DNA of 64,000 nucleotides, taken from NCBI RefSeq assembly GCF_002873395.1, contig NZ_MCUV01000004.1, positions 1-64,000 on the forward strand, in the 5' to 3' direction. The stretch's first letter is position 1; each line of letters opens with the position of its first letter. This document shows, piece after piece, positions 36,379 to 46,601 of the stretch. The notes beneath the pieces are model-generated. The model was not told the DNA's origin. It ran no database searches and worked only from the letters and a program-made list of their open reading frames with translations. Source of the stretch: Vibrio sp. 10N.286.49.B3. Its GTDB lineage: Bacteria > Pseudomonadota > Gammaproteobacteria > Enterobacterales > Vibrionaceae. A program made the translations under genes and the position numbers.

Positions 36379-37263
36379 TTATAATTCCGTATAAGCTTTA
36401 ATATTATTCAGAGCCTTTAACCAATCACTTGCTTCAATTGAAAATTCATTCTCAATTTTCTCTGTTGACAGCTTTGAATTACTTGGTCGTTTGGCAGGCG
36501 TTGGGTATTGCTCGGTCGTTAGGCTATTAAGTTTAGGCTTTTTACCTATAACTCCCTGGTCAACTGCTTGATTAAAAATTGCATCAGCAAATTCAAACCA
36601 ACTGACATGAGGTAAGCCAGAGAAATGGTACACGCCACTCTCAACATCATCGCCTTGCTCAAAACGTTGAGCTATCTGAATAAGTGTATTTGCGATATCG
36701 CCAGCATAAGTTGGACCACCAAATTGATCTCCAACAATACCTAACTCATCTCGACTAGCGCCTAGGCGAAGCATAGTTTTGACAAAGTTATTACCATTTT
36801 CGCCAAATACCCAAGCGGTACGTAAAATAATATGCTTGTCGCACGCTTTCGCTACTTCGATTTCACCAGCAAGCTTACTCGAACCATAAACGCCTTGTGG
36901 ATTGGTTATATCAACTTCTAAATAGCTGCCGACTTTATTTCCGTCAAAAACATAATCCGTCGAGATATGCAAAATCGCAGCTCCCACACTTTGTGCTGCT
37001 TGTGCTAAATACTTAGGCCCGTCACGGTTAATCGCATAAGAAAGGTCGATTTCCTCTTCAGCTTTATCTACTGCAGTATGGGCCGCTGCATTAATAATGA
37101 TGCTAGGCTCAAACTCAGTAACCACTGCATTGACGGCATCTTGGCTAGTAATATCAAGATGCTCTCTATCCAGAGCTAGCACTATTGTATTTTCATTGTT
37201 CACTAGTTGCTTTGTTAGGCAGGAGCCAACTTGACCATAACTACCGGTAATTAATACACGCAT
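36379..37263 (-). CDS. rmlD: dTDP-4-dehydrorhamnose reductase
   Basis: A 294-residue SDR enzyme performing the last, NAD(P)H-dependent step to dTDP-L-rhamnose. The cofactor motif is TGSYGQVG, followed by STDYVFDG and the catalytic tyrosine/lysine in YGSSKLAGE. Its ATG overlaps the rmlA stop by 1 bp. All family landmarks are present. Confidence 0.95.
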   Translation of the reverse strand: MRVLITGSYGQVGSCLTKQLVNNENTIVLALDREHLDITSQDAVNAVVTEFEPSIIINAAAHTAVDKAEEEIDLSYAINRDGPKYLAQAAQSVGAAILHISTDYVFDGNKVGSYLEVDITNPQGVYGSSKLAGEIEVAKACDKHIILRTAWVFGENGNNFVKTMLRLGASRDELGIVGDQFGGPTYAGDIANTLIQIAQRFEQGDDVESGVYHFSGLPHVSWFEFADAIFNQAVDQGVIGKKPKLNSLTTEQYPTPAKRPSNSKLSTEKIENEFSIEASDWLKALNNIKAYTEL

Positions 37264-38150
37264 TAAGCCTCTGCCTCCTTTTGACTTTCGTTCACTAAAC
37301 GAGTCAGATACTGGCCATATTCATTTTTCATCATCGCTTTTGCTCGATCTAAAACTTGTTCATCAGTTAACCAACCATTACGCCATGCTATTTCTTCTAA
37401 ACAGGCCACTTTTAAACCTTGAACATTTTGAATGGTTTGCACAAAGTTAGACGCTTCTTGAAGGCTTTCGTGGGTACCTGTGTCCAGCCACGCAAAGCCA
37501 CGACCGAATAATTCCACATTTAGCGAGCCATCATTTAAATACATTTCATTTAGTGTGGTGATTTCAAGTTCACCTCGATGAGATGGTTTAACTTGCTTTG
37601 CCATTTCTACCACTCGATTATCATAGAAATACAAACCTGTAACCGCATAGTTAGATTTAGGAACTTCCGGCTTTTCTACAATCGAGATAGCCTTCATTTC
37701 TGCATCAAATTCAACGACACCAAAGCGCTCTGGATCTTTAACTTGATAACCAAAAACAGTAGCACCTGACTTTCGAGATACTGCATTTTGTAAAGTTCTC
37801 GAAAAAGACTGACCGTAGAAAATATTATCACCTAACACTAAACACACGCTGTCATCACCAATGAACTCTTCACCAATGATAAATGCTTGTGCTAAACCGT
37901 CTGGGCTTGGTTGTATCGCATACTCAAGATTAATACCAAAGTAAGCTCCATCCCCCAAAAGACGCTTAAAACCAGCACTATCTTCAGGTGTCGTAATAAT
38001 TAAAATATCTTTAATTCCAGCGAGCATTAAAGTGGAAATTGGATAAAACACCATTGGTTTATCGTAGATTGGTAATAACTGTTTTGATACACCACGGGTT
38101 AGTGGATATAGACGAGTACCAGAGCCGCCAGCAAGTACAATCCCTTTCAT
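37263..38150 (-). CDS. rmlA: Glucose-1-phosphate thymidylyltransferase
   Basis: A 295-residue nucleotidyltransferase making dTDP-glucose, the first step of the rhamnose pathway. It has the nucleotide loop [11 protein letters not shown], followed by [11 protein letters not shown] and LGDNIFYG. It starts where rmlB ends (1-bp overlap), suggesting coupled translation. Length and motifs are standard. Confidence 0.96.
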   Translation of the reverse strand: MKGIVLAGGSGTRLYPLTRGVSKQLLPIYDKPMVFYPISTLMLAGIKDILIITTPEDSAGFKRLLGDGAYFGINLEYAIQPSPDGLAQAFIIGEEFIGDDSVCLVLGDNIFYGQSFSRTLQNAVSRKSGATVFGYQVKDPERFGVVEFDAEMKAISIVEKPEVPKSNYAVTGLYFYDNRVVEMAKQVKPSHRGELEITTLNEMYLNDGSLNVELFGRGFAWLDTGTHESLQEASNFVQTIQNVQGLKVACLEEIAWRNGWLTDEQVLDRAKAMMKNEYGQYLTRLVNESQKEAEA

Positions 38151-39247
38151 TATTTCATTTCCTTTTCGACAACTGATTCAACGCCTAAACGTTCTCGCTG
38201 ATAAGAACCATCTTGTACGTTCTGGCACCATTCAGAGTTATCTAAATACCATTGAACTGTCTTTTTAAGACCCGTTTCAAACGTTTCTTCTGGCACCCAG
38301 CCTAGTTCGCGCTGCATTTTACTTGAGTCAATAGCGTAGCGACGATCATGACCAGGGCGATCTTGCACATAAGCAATTTGATCACTGTACTTAGTCGCTT
38401 GTGGTACTAACTCATCCAAAATAGTACAAATAGTTTGTACTACATCTAGGTTCTGTTTTTCGTTATGACCACCAATATTGTAGGTCTCACCAACCTTACC
38501 TTCAGTCACAACTTTATAAAGCGCTCGAGCATGATCTTCTACGTATAGCCAATCACGAATTTGATCGCCTTTGCCATAGATTGGTAATTGCTTGCCTTCT
38601 AATGCATTTAGAATAACCAATGGGATCAGCTTTTCAGGGAAATGATATGGACCGTAGTTATTCGAGCAGTTGGTTACCATGGTTGGCAAACCATAAGTAC
38701 GTAGCCACGCACGAACTAGATGGTCAGAACTCGCTTTCGAAACAGAGTATGGGCTTGATGGCTCATAAGAAGTTGTTTCCGTAAACAATGGCAGTTCTGT
38801 ACCACTTTCAACTTCATCAGGGTGTGGTAAATCACCGTACACTTCATCTGTTGAGATATGATGAAAACGAAATGCTTCTTTAGCCTGTGAAGATAACTCA
38901 TTCCAATAAGCACGAGTCGATTCAAGTAATTTATAAGTACCAACAATGTTCGTTTCAATAAAAGCAGCAGGTCCAGTAATTGAACGATCGACATGAGATT
39001 CGGCAGCTAAGTGCATTACCGCATCTGGTTTATGTTGTAGAAATACTCGGTCAAGTTCTGCACGGTTGCAAATGTTTACTTGCTCAAATGCATAACGTTC
39101 ATTTGAATTAATAGAAGTAAGTGACTCTAAGTTGCCTGCATAGGTTAGGCAATCCAGATTGATTACTGAGTCAGTGGTGTTTTCAATAATATGGCGAACT
39201 ACTGCAGAGCCAATAAAACCTGCACCACCAGTAACTAATATTTTCAT
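38150..39247 (-). CDS. rmlB: dTDP-glucose 4,6-dehydratase
   Basis: A 365-residue extended SDR enzyme, the second step of dTDP-rhamnose synthesis. It shows the NAD motif [33 protein letters not shown] and the catalytic [10 protein letters not shown]. It is the first of the four rml genes and follows wbpP by 4 bp. Confidence 0.96.
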   Translation of the reverse strand: MKILVTGGAGFIGSAVVRHIIENTTDSVINLDCLTYAGNLESLTSINSNERYAFEQVNICNRAELDRVFLQHKPDAVMHLAAESHVDRSITGPAAFIETNIVGTYKLLESTRAYWNELSSQAKEAFRFHHISTDEVYGDLPHPDEVESGTELPLFTETTSYEPSSPYSVSKASSDHLVRAWLRTYGLPTMVTNCSNNYGPYHFPEKLIPLVILNALEGKQLPIYGKGDQIRDWLYVEDHARALYKVVTEGKVGETYNIGGHNEKQNLDVVQTICTILDELVPQATKYSDQIAYVQDRPGHDRRYAIDSSKMQRELGWVPEETFETGLKKTVQWYLDNSEWCQNVQDGSYQRERLGVESVVEKEMK

Positions 39248-39251
39248 AAGG

Positions 39252-40274
39252 TTAACCTATAAATCCTTTATACCAAGGCATAGCTTTATTGATGCCATCT
39301 TGAATGCGAAATTCTGGTGCGTACCCTAAGTTATCTTTGGCTTTTGAAATATTAGCTTGTGAGTGGCGTACATCGCCTACACGAAAATCGCGATAGGTTG
39401 GTGTTGTATCTAAGCGAAGCCCTAATCCATTCAGTGCATTTTGAATTGAAGCGTAAAGCTCATTTAGAGTCGTTCTATCACCTACCGCTACATTATACAC
39501 TTCATCTTTAGCATCATCTGATGCAGTTGCTGCTAATAGATTCATTTGCACGACATTGTCGATATAGCAAAAGTCTCGGCTTGTTTCGCCATCACCATTA
39601 ATGTAAACGTCTTCGCCATTGATCACGGCTGCAGTCCATTTTGGAATTACCGCAGCATAAGCGCCATTTGGATCTTGTCTGCGCCCAAAGACATTAAAGT
39701 AACGTAGCCCAATGGTTTTAAATCCATAGGTACGGGCATAGACGCCAGCATAAAGCTCATTAACATATTTTGTAACGGCATAAGGCGAAAGCGGATTACC
39801 TATATTTTCTTCGACTTTAGGTAACGCAGGGTGATCGCCATAGGTGGAACTTGACGCTGCATAAGTAAAACTGGTGACTTGCGCCTCTTTTGCTGCATCA
39901 AGCATATTTAAAAAACCAGTAATGTTGGCAGCATTTGTCGTTAACGGATCGGCAATAGAGCGAGGAACGGAGCCTAATGCCGCTTGATGTAAAACATAAT
40001 CAACGCCAGCTACGACTTGCTGACAAGTGCTCGGTTCTCGTATATCACCTTCGACAAAAGTAAACCTATCCCACTGCGCTTCCGATACTAAGCTTTTTAC
40101 TTCATCTAAGTTATGTTGATGCCCCGTTGCAAAGTTATCTAACCCCACGACGGTTTGGTTGAGTTTTAATAATTTTTCTAATAAATTTGAACCAATAAAA
40201 CCCGCAACACCAGTAACCAGCCAACGTTTTGGTGATGTGATTAGCTCTTGCTGAATTTGCTCATATTTAGTCAT
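39252..40274 (-). CDS. wbpP: UDP-N-acetylglucosamine 4-epimerase (WbpP/TviC type)
   Basis: A 340-residue SDR epimerase interconverting UDP-GlcNAc and UDP-GalNAc. The protein closely follows Pseudomonas Wbp[34 protein letters not shown], the catalytic YAVTKYVNE and [20 protein letters not shown]. Together with the WbpO-type dehydrogenase just upstream it forms the UDP-GalNAcA pathway known from P. aeruginosa O6 and the Vi antigen. A hairpin in the 110-bp gap before it may regulate expression. Confidence 0.92.
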   Translation of the reverse strand: MTKYEQIQQELITSPKRWLVTGVAGFIGSNLLEKLLKLNQTVVGLDNFATGHQHNLDEVKSLVSEAQWDRFTFVEGDIREPSTCQQVVAGVDYVLHQAALGSVPRSIADPLTTNAANITGFLNMLDAAKEAQVTSFTYAASSSTYGDHPALPKVEENIGNPLSPYAVTKYVNELYAGVYARTYGFKTIGLRYFNVFGRRQDPNGAYAAVIPKWTAAVINGEDVYINGDGETSRDFCYIDNVVQMNLLAATASDDAKDEVYNVAVGDRTTLNELYASIQNALNGLGLRLDTTPTYRDFRVGDVRHSQANISKAKDNLGYAPEFRIQDGINKAMPWYKGFIG

Positions 40275-40335
40275 TAACTATTCCATGTATAACAGCACTA
40301 ATTAAAGCGATATTTTAAAGCGATATTGAAATAAG

Positions 40336-40370
40336 GCCTTACACTTATTAAGACAGAATAAATGTAAGGC
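40336..40370 (-). terminator. Stem-loop between wbpO and wbpP
   Basis: A 14-bp inverted repeat with one mismatch (40336-40349 with 40357-40370) and a 7-base loop, followed on the minus strand by a T-rich stretch. It lies within an operon, so it may be a partial terminator that RfaH-modified polymerase reads through, or an RNA-processing hairpin. Confidence 0.5.
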
Positions 40371-40384
40371 AAAGAAGGAAATGG

Positions 40385-41665
40385 TTACAGGCGCATATCG
40401 ACGCTGTCTTTATTTAGTACATATTTGAGATCGTAAATAACGTGCTGTGGCTTGCCGAGTGCGTGAATTTTATTTTCACCCATCTGCTTAAACTCTTCAT
40501 GAGAGACCGCCATAATAATTGCATCATAATGACCTGATTTCTCTTTCTCACATAGACTTAGCCCATACTCACGCTCAGCGGCATGACTCTCACACCATGG
40601 GTCCATAATATCGACATTCATGTTGTACTCTTTAAGCTCTGAGATAATATCAACGACTTTGGTATTACGCAGATCTGGGCAGTTTTCTTTAAAGGTTAGC
40701 CCCATAACTAATACATTGGCACCTTCAACTTGAATGCGTTTTTTCACCATGCTTTTAACTAACTGGGAAACCACGTATTGTCCCATTTCATCATTCAGAC
40801 GACGTCCAGCGAGAATCATTTCAGGGTGATAGCCAACCGCTTGTGCTTTATGGGTCAGATAATAAGGGTCAACACCGATACAGTGTCCTCCCACTAAGCC
40901 CGGTCGAAATGGCAGGAAGTTCCATTTTGTTCCTGCAGCTTGCAGCACTTCTAAAGTATCAATGCCTAATTTATTAAAGATAATAGAAAGCTCGTTAATC
41001 AGTGCAATATTGACGTCACGTTGTGTATTCTCAATCACCTTCGCAGCTTCAGCGACTTGGATAGAGCTTGCCTTATGTGTGCCTGCAACAATAATTGTTT
41101 TATAAAGCTGGTCAACAAACTCTGCCACTTCTGGTGTTGAGCCACTGGTGACTTTAAGAATATTAGTGACACGATGCTCTTTATCTCCTGGATTAATACG
41201 CTCAGGAGAATAGCCTGCAAAAAAGTCTTGATTGAATGTTAAACCTGAAATCTGCTCAACGACTGGAATACAATCATCTTCTGTTGCACCAGGGTATACC
41301 GTTGACTCATAAATGATGATATCGCCTTTTGATACAATAGTTCCCAATGCTTCTGACGCTTTAATTAACGGACTTAAATCTGGACGCTTATGCTCATCTA
41401 TTGGTGTAGGAACCGTCACAATGTAAACATTGCACTCTTTAAGATCATTGAGCGAAGCACTATATGAAAGGTGAACAGCCTCTGATAACTCTTCATCTGA
41501 GCACTCTAATGTACTGTCGTAACAACGAGTCAGCTCATCAATTCGAGCTTGGTTTATATCAAACCCTACGGTTGGAGACTGTTTGCCAAACTCGACCGCA
41601 AGAGGAAGCCCGACATAACCTAGACCAATAATACCAACGCGCGTATTTCCATATGGTAATTGCAT
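40385..41665 (-). CDS. wbpO: UDP-GalNAc/UDP-GlcNAc 6-dehydrogenase (WbpO/TviB type)
   Basis: A 426-residue UDP-hexose dehydrogenase. It has the NAD motif GLGYVGLP near residue 15, YESTVYPG, and [16 protein letters not shown] with the catalytic cysteine. The [12 protein letters not shown] form marks the HexNAc-type dehydrogenases (TviB, WbpO, WbpA) rather than Ugd. With the epimerase WbpP it should yield UDP-GalNAcA (or UDP-GlcNAcA if acting first). It follows wzc and opens the sugar-nucleotide part of the operon. Confidence 0.9.
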   Translation of the reverse strand: MQLPYGNTRVGIIGLGYVGLPLAVEFGKQSPTVGFDINQARIDELTRCYDSTLECSDEELSEAVHLSYSASLNDLKECNVYIVTVPTPIDEHKRPDLSPLIKASEALGTIVSKGDIIIYESTVYPGATEDDCIPVVEQISGLTFNQDFFAGYSPERINPGDKEHRVTNILKVTSGSTPEVAEFVDQLYKTIIVAGTHKASSIQVAEAAKVIENTQRDVNIALINELSIIFNKLGIDTLEVLQAAGTKWNFLPFRPGLVGGHCIGVDPYYLTHKAQAVGYHPEMILAGRRLNDEMGQYVVSQLVKSMVKKRIQVEGANVLVMGLTFKENCPDLRNTKVVDIISELKEYNMNVDIMDPWCESHAAEREYGLSLCEKEKSGHYDAIIMAVSHEEFKQMGENKIHALGKPQHVIYDLKYVLNKDSVDMRL

Positions 41666-41747
41666 ATCCTGATACCTAAATTGTGAATTATTTAATATGA
41701 CAGCCTCAATATTTTAAGCCTGAGGCCCTTTTGAGTTTCACTAAATT

Positions 41748-43955
41748 CTATTTCTTCGCACTCGCATAGCTGTAGTTATAATACCCATAACCATAGCCAT
41801 AATTGCTGGAGGCTTTCTTCTCAACCGCGTTAAGAATTACGCCTTTTACTTCAATACCCGATTGCTCAAAACGCTGGCGAGCAACATCAATCTCTTTCAC
41901 GGTATTCTCACCAAAACGTGCCACCATTAAGGTAGTGCCGGCTAATGCGCCCACAATGCTTGGGTCAGTCACGGCAAGAACAGGGGGAGTATCGACAATC
42001 ACTAAATCGTAGTTATCTGAGGCCCATTGCATTAAATCGGCAAAGCGTGGGTGCATTAATAACTCGGATGGGTTGGGTGGCACTTGGCCACGGGTGATCA
42101 TATCTAAGTTTTCAATGCCGGTGTGTTTGAGCGCTTGTTCTATGCTCATCTGCCCACTCAAAAAGTCTGACAAGCCACCAGCAACGTGCAAACCAAAGTC
42201 ACGCTGCATAAAGCCTTTGCGCATGTCGGCATCAATAATCAACACTCGCTTACCCGTCGTTGCCGCAACCGTGGCAAAGTTTGATGAAATAAACGATTTA
42301 CCAATGCTTGGCGCTGGACCAGAAATCATCAGTACGTTGTTTTTCGCTTCCATCATGGCAAAGTGCAAACTGGTACGCAGGGCGCGCAATGCTTCAATCG
42401 ATAAATCGGCAGGGTTGGTTTCCGCTAAGACATAACGCTTACCACTGCTCTCCTTTTTGCCATTATTCGTACCCTTTTTCGTGCGAGGCCCTCTGCGTGA
42501 CTCACGCTTCATCTCAATGTTGCGCTGAAAGTCTGATTTTGGAATGCTGGCATAAACCGAAAGACCAATGGCTTCAATTTCATCTGGGTTTTCCACCCCT
42601 TTATGAAAGGCGGCTTTCACCAATACATACGCCACACTTAACATGCCACCCAATAGCGTTGCTAAAACCACAATCAGCGGCTTCTTAGGTTTCACGGCAT
42701 GAGTGTAGGCCTCTGCGCCATCTAAAATACGTACATTACCCACAGTGCCCGCTTTCACAATGCTTAGCTCTTGCGCCTTATTAAGTAGCTGCAAGTAAAT
42801 ATGCTGGTTCACTTCTACATCACGTGTCATGCGTAATACTTCACGCTGGGTTTTCGGCAGTTTCTGAACTTGTTTATTTAATCTATCTTGCTCACCAAGT
42901 AAGGTTTTACGCTTGTCTAGCAGTGATAAATACGCAGGGTGATCTTTGGTAAAGCGCTGGCTAATTTCCGCTTCTCTAAAGGTTAACTCGTTAAGTTGCG
43001 CTTCGAGTTCAACCATGACGGCCAGTGTCGATTGCGCTTCTAAGCCTAAATCGATGGATTCGTTATCTTGACGGAAGGTATTGAGCACATCTTCGGCTGA
43101 GGTGAGTTCGGCTTTAACATCTGGCAAGTGGCGCTGCAAGAAGGCTAAACTTTTTTCCGCTTCAGCTGAGTTGCGCTCGACGTTTTGCAGAAAGTAATCT
43201 TGGCTGATGCTATTTAAAATCGCTTCAATTTGAGCGCGATTCTCACCTTCAAAAGAGAGTTGCAGTATGCCTGTGGTTTTACCTCGCTCACTCACAGCTA
43301 AACCTTGTTGCAGCCATTGAATCGCATCTAAACGTGAGCGCTTGGCTAGGCTGAACTTGGCTCCAGTCACACCTTGGATATCACTAACAAACAGGCGAAG
43401 CTCACCTTGAATGGCTAACTCATCGGCTTTACCGCTTAAGATTTTGCGCTCTTGACCATCAAATAAGGTGTAAGTCTGCTGCTCGGCATCGTTTAAGACT
43501 AAAGTAAACGCCTCTGACGCGTGGTAGCTTGCCACCTCAAAGCGGTTCACTTGAATGCTGGCTTGCTGATTGGTTAAGCGCGCTATGCCTTTACCGATAA
43601 CGGGTGGATAAACTGGTTCGGCGATGGTCTGTAGGTTGAGCTTATCGGCTGTGCCACCTAAGATCATACGTGATTTTATGATCTCGATTTCAGTGGTGGC
43701 TGACGATTCTGCAGCAAACATATCGCCCATGTCACCTAGCATTGAGGACATGCCCGTGCTTTTTTGTTCGACTTGAATCAGTGCATCGGCTTTGTAAATG
43801 GGGGTAGAAAGCAGTGCAAACGCCACACCAGAGACAGCAAAGATAAAGGTCACCATTACGATCAGCCATTTGGCATCCAGTAATATTCCCAGCAGTTTAC
43901 CGAGATCAATTTCATCGGCAGTTGTATCAACGGATTTAGAAGGTTGTGTCGTCAT
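41748..43955 (-). CDS. wzc: Polysaccharide co-polymerase and tyrosine autokinase
   Basis: A 735-residue Wzc-type inner-membrane protein controlling polymerisation and export with Wza and Wzy. It has an N-terminal membrane helix (about 28-48), a long periplasmic part with coiled coils and a second membrane helix (about 425-445). The cytosolic BY-kinase has a Walker A GPAPSIGK at 546-553, DADMRKG at 575-581 and VDTPPVLAVTD. The C-terminus has the expected tyrosine cluster (YGYGYGYYNYSY). I chose the ATG at 43955; a TTG six codons upstream also exists. Wzb, its phosphatase, is encoded just upstream. Confidence 0.93.
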   Translation of the reverse strand: MTTQPSKSVDTTADEIDLGKLLGILLDAKWLIVMVTFIFAVSGVAFALLSTPIYKADALIQVEQKSTGMSSMLGDMGDMFAAESSATTEIEIIKSRMILGGTADKLNLQTIAEPVYPPVIGKGIARLTNQQASIQVNRFEVASYHASEAFTLVLNDAEQQTYTLFDGQERKILSGKADELAIQGELRLFVSDIQGVTGAKFSLAKRSRLDAIQWLQQGLAVSERGKTTGILQLSFEGENRAQIEAILNSISQDYFLQNVERNSAEAEKSLAFLQRHLPDVKAELTSAEDVLNTFRQDNESIDLGLEAQSTLAVMVELEAQLNELTFREAEISQRFTKDHPAYLSLLDKRKTLLGEQDRLNKQVQKLPKTQREVLRMTRDVEVNQHIYLQLLNKAQELSIVKAGTVGNVRILDGAEAYTHAVKPKKPLIVVLATLLGGMLSVAYVLVKAAFHKGVENPDEIEAIGLSVYASIPKSDFQRNIEMKRESRRGPRTKKGTNNGKKESSGKRYVLAETNPADLSIEALRALRTSLHFAMMEAKNNVLMISGPAPSIGKSFISSNFATVAATTGKRVLIIDADMRKGFMQRDFGLHVAGGLSDFLSGQMSIEQALKHTGIENLDMITRGQVPPNPSELLMHPRFADLMQWASDNYDLVIVDTPPVLAVTDPSIVGALAGTTLMVARFGENTVKEIDVARQRFEQSGIEVKGVILNAVEKKASSNYGYGYGYYNYSYASAKK

Positions 43956-44093
43956 TATAAAAGTTCGTTCCAAAAAGAGAGGCAGACGATTAAACGTTTT
44001 GATATCAACGTTAAAGCTAGATTTTTATATGAAAAAGCGTCGTATAAACTGAATCGTATAAGCAGAATTATAGAAACTAAGCACGCTATAACG

Positions 44094-44534
44094 TTACAGC
44101 TTCTTAACCCATGCATTGGCCGCTTGTTCAATAAGGCGATAAGCATGAGTAAAGGCTTCCCGGCTTAAGCGATAAGGGTCGGGTATGTCGGTTTGATCGA
44201 TCCAATGCCCAAACAACATGGTTTTTCCTCGTGCTTCTGGAGCAATGCGAGTAAGGGCTTCCATATGGCCTTTTTCCATCACTAAAATCAGCTCATAGTC
44301 TCGGCACAGTTCGGCGGTGAGTTGTTGCGCTTCATGCCCAGCCAGTGATACACCATGTTCTTGGGCTAATTCAGTGGCTAACTCATCGGCTGGCTTGCCA
44401 ATTAAGTGACTTTTTTCTGTGGCGATCCCAGCTGATGCGATGGTTTTATCTGGCAGTAACTGCTGTAGTACTCGTTCGCCTGTGGGTGAGCGGCAAATGT
44501 TGCCCACGCACACCACTAAAATTTTATCAAACAT
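44094..44534 (-). CDS. wzb: Low-molecular-weight protein tyrosine phosphatase
   Basis: A 146-residue cytosolic phosphatase that dephosphorylates Wzc. The P-loop is CVGNICRS (catalytic C9, R15), and the general acid lies in DIPDPYRLS. Length and motifs match Wzb/Etp. It sits between wza and wzc in the classical order wza-wzb-wzc; a 138-bp gap separates it from wzc. Confidence 0.94.
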   Translation of the reverse strand: MFDKILVVCVGNICRSPTGERVLQQLLPDKTIASAGIATEKSHLIGKPADELATELAQEHGVSLAGHEAQQLTAELCRDYELILVMEKGHMEALTRIAPEARGKTMLFGHWIDQTDIPDPYRLSREAFTHAYRLIEQAANAWVKKL

Positions 44535-44616
44535 ACGGCTTCTTCTTATTCGATAGGGATTAATGTTTAAGCTCTGTTGTATCAGGCACTAGTAAGACGT
44601 TCACTGTGTCGCGTTA

Positions 44617-45738
44617 TTACCAGTTTCTGATGCGCAGTGCACCTTCCGTTAATTCATTAAAGCCATAGATGGTTGGCATGAGTTGGCTGATCACACGGTT
44701 CCAACGGGTAATAGGTGCAGCGGTCACATAAACGATGTCATAAGGCTGTAGGTCAAATTCGGTGCCGATAACCAGTGCCGAAGCATCTTTCATGTTGAGC
44801 TGGTAGATGTTGGCTAATCGCTCGTCACGCTCTGCCCCATTTGTGCCACGAATAACAAATACGCCTGTTGCATCTGCTTGCAGTTCATTGATGCCACCAA
44901 CGCTGCTGAGCGCTTCGGTTAGGCTCATGCCACTGCGATCCATTTTCAGAAGTTGTGGATCGTTCACTTCCCCCATCACAAAGACTTTTTGGTTGTCGTT
45001 ACGTGGTACGTGGACGATATCGCCCGCTTGCAGTAATCGATTTTGCGTTAAGTCGCCACGTTGCATGAGGGCATATAAAGAGAGGTTTTCTTCCACGCCA
45101 TCGCGCGTCAAGGTGACATTGCGCCAATCGGCTTCGCTAGAAATACCACCGGCATTGTTGACGGCATCTAAAAGCGTTAAAGGAATATTGCTGATGGGTT
45201 GTTGACCGGGATTGGAGACTTCACCTGTGATGTAGGTTTTTTGCGAGCGAAAGGCGGCAACGTTCACATCAACTTGTGGGCTTTCGATGTATTTAGCTAA
45301 ACGCTGAGCCAGGACACGACGGATCTGACGCACGGTTTTGCCTTCGACAGGAATGGTGCCAATGTAAGGGTAAAAGATGGTGCCGTCTGCATGTACCCAG
45401 TTCCCTGCATCGGTCGCGCTACGGTAAGAGCCGGCTGGAATGGTGAGTTCTGGGTGATCCCAAATGGTGACGTTTAGGATATCACCCGGGCCAATTTTGT
45501 ATTCGTATTTGGCAATGCTGAGATCAAGCTGTGGATTGGCTTGTGAGGCGATTGACGCTGTTTTGTATTGACGTACTTCTTGCGCAGTCAAAGGGTAAAC
45601 GTTGATTTGATCAGATAATGCATTGCTCGCATTATCTTGTTCGATAACTTGCTTGTCATCTAAGGTTAAGTTTGAGCCTGGTACGGCACAACCAACGAGC
45701 ATGATTGGTACTAAGGCTATTAAAAGTCGTTTTTTCAT
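44617..45738 (-). CDS. wza: Outer-membrane capsule export lipoprotein
   Basis: A 373-residue lipoprotein with lipobox LVGC (C17), forming the octameric outer-membrane channel for Wzy-dependent polysaccharide. The export domain has YKIGPGDILNVTIWDHPEL and YIGTIPVEGKT. Soluble beta-grasp (SLBB) segments follow (VFVMGEVNDPQ), and the C-terminal amphipathic helix that spans the membrane in Wza is recognisable (ITRWNRVISQLMPTIYGF). It is the first gene after the ops leader. It is distinct from the KpsD-type channel at 15094-16866. Confidence 0.94.
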   Translation of the reverse strand: MKKRLLIALVPIMLVGCAVPGSNLTLDDKQVIEQDNASNALSDQINVYPLTAQEVRQYKTASIASQANPQLDLSIAKYEYKIGPGDILNVTIWDHPELTIPAGSYRSATDAGNWVHADGTIFYPYIGTIPVEGKTVRQIRRVLAQRLAKYIESPQVDVNVAAFRSQKTYITGEVSNPGQQPISNIPLTLLDAVNNAGGISSEADWRNVTLTRDGVEENLSLYALMQRGDLTQNRLLQAGDIVHVPRNDNQKVFVMGEVNDPQLLKMDRSGMSLTEALSSVGGINELQADATGVFVIRGTNGAERDERLANIYQLNMKDASALVIGTEFDLQPYDIVYVTAAPITRWNRVISQLMPTIYGFNELTEGALRIRNW

Positions 45739-46078
45739 AGTATGTCTTAATATCCATATAAAGATCAGGGGGCAGCGATGCTATAGCAATGATGGTATAA
45801 ACGAGGCGTTAATGGCGAAGCGTTAGCAGTTATCACTTTTCTTCAGGTGTGCTAAAGCCGCCACAAAAATGAATGTAAATTTCGCCTGACTTATCCATAA
45901 GTTTTACGTTGCGAAAGAGGTATTCATCAAGCAGTAAACTTGAATTTCATTGTGTTGTTATGTGTTGCTAAGGTGTACAGATGAACTAAAGAGTAAGCCT
46001 GAGGGGGGTATAGCACTATTAATAGGTTAATCGCAGAATTTTATCGCATGACATACTCGCTGTTGAGTATGAATTAGG

Positions 46079-46090
46079 CATGCTACCGCC
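46079..46090 (-). promoter_or_regulatory. ops element (RfaH recruitment site) upstream of wza
   Basis: The minus strand reads GGCGGTAGCATG, differing from the kps ops at one position. The flanking bases (TAGGCA on one side, CCCAT on the other in plus-strand reading) are also shared with the kps leader. It lies 340 bp before the wza ATG, much further than the kps copy is from its first gene. Confidence 0.87.
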
Positions 46091-46318
46091 CATGGATGTA
46101 ACGCAAATCCTACTGCGCAAGTACTATATTTAGGGCTAAAAATAAGATTGAAAACAATCAAAATTTATTACCCTTTTTGTTTTTTATTAATCGCTTATGC
46201 AGTGTAACGAATTAAAGCCACTACTCCAACGCTCAACCAGTTAACAAACCACCAACATTTACTTGTAGACGATTATCCACACTTCTTCACAACTTTCAAT
46301 GAGTAAATACAAATCAAG

Positions 46319-46435
46319 ATGCATATTGCGCACTTGCTTGCAAAAATACAAGCTGGTGATATTTCTATCAGCCCATGCCATTTTAAAGTGGATCTTGAAC
46401 AAGATTTAATCTACACGTCATTTCAAGGTCTATAA
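46319..46435 (+). CDS. Possible small ORF or gene remnant (38 residues)
   Basis: An ATG at 46319 opens 38 codons beginning MHIAHLLAKIQAGDIS and ending FQGL. The sequence has protein-like composition, and its stop is embedded in the left arm of the hairpin at 46434-46469, as for a gene end. No ribosome-binding site is obvious. It could be the 3' end of a deleted gene at the edge of the phage block. Confidence 0.25.
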   Translation: MHIAHLLAKIQAGDISISPCHFKVDLEQDLIYTSFQGL

Positions 46436-46469
46436 ATCAGGAGCCACATGATATAATGACTCCTGATTT
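46434..46469 (+). terminator. Hairpin near the phage-block boundary
   Basis: AAATCAGGAG at 46434-46443 pairs perfectly with CTCCTGATTT at 46460-46469 across a 16-base loop. The T-tail is short. It may end transcription from the small frame on the plus strand or from the lysis genes on the minus strand. Confidence 0.4.
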
Positions 46470-46601
46470 ACTTTGACTAAACTCAACTTTTTATCTAGCT
46501 CAAAAACTAACCTACCAAGCAAATGTTGCAAAATGGTTGCAACTGACTGAGCATTTTCTCAGTTGCCCTTTATCGATTTAGCTTGGGAGTTTTGGCTGTG
46601 T

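Larger units (their letters stand above)
45739..46601. other. Long wza leader and boundary with the phage-derived block
   Basis: An 863-bp gap. Nearest wza it is an untranslated leader of about 340 bp reaching back to the ops element at 46079-46090. Beyond that lies AT-rich sequence with presumed promoter elements (a TATAGT on the minus strand at 46123-46128, weak). A short open frame at 46319-46435 and a hairpin at 46434-46469 follow. No full gene is visible. Confidence 0.55.

Noticed and set aside
42308-42688. A 126-codon plus-strand frame opposite wzc
   Set aside because: It is antisense to the kinase domain and has no start signal or family match.
44807-45205. A 132-codon plus-strand frame opposite wza
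   Set aside because: It lies entirely antisense to the well-supported wza and has a Ser/Arg-rich composition typical of a reverse reading.
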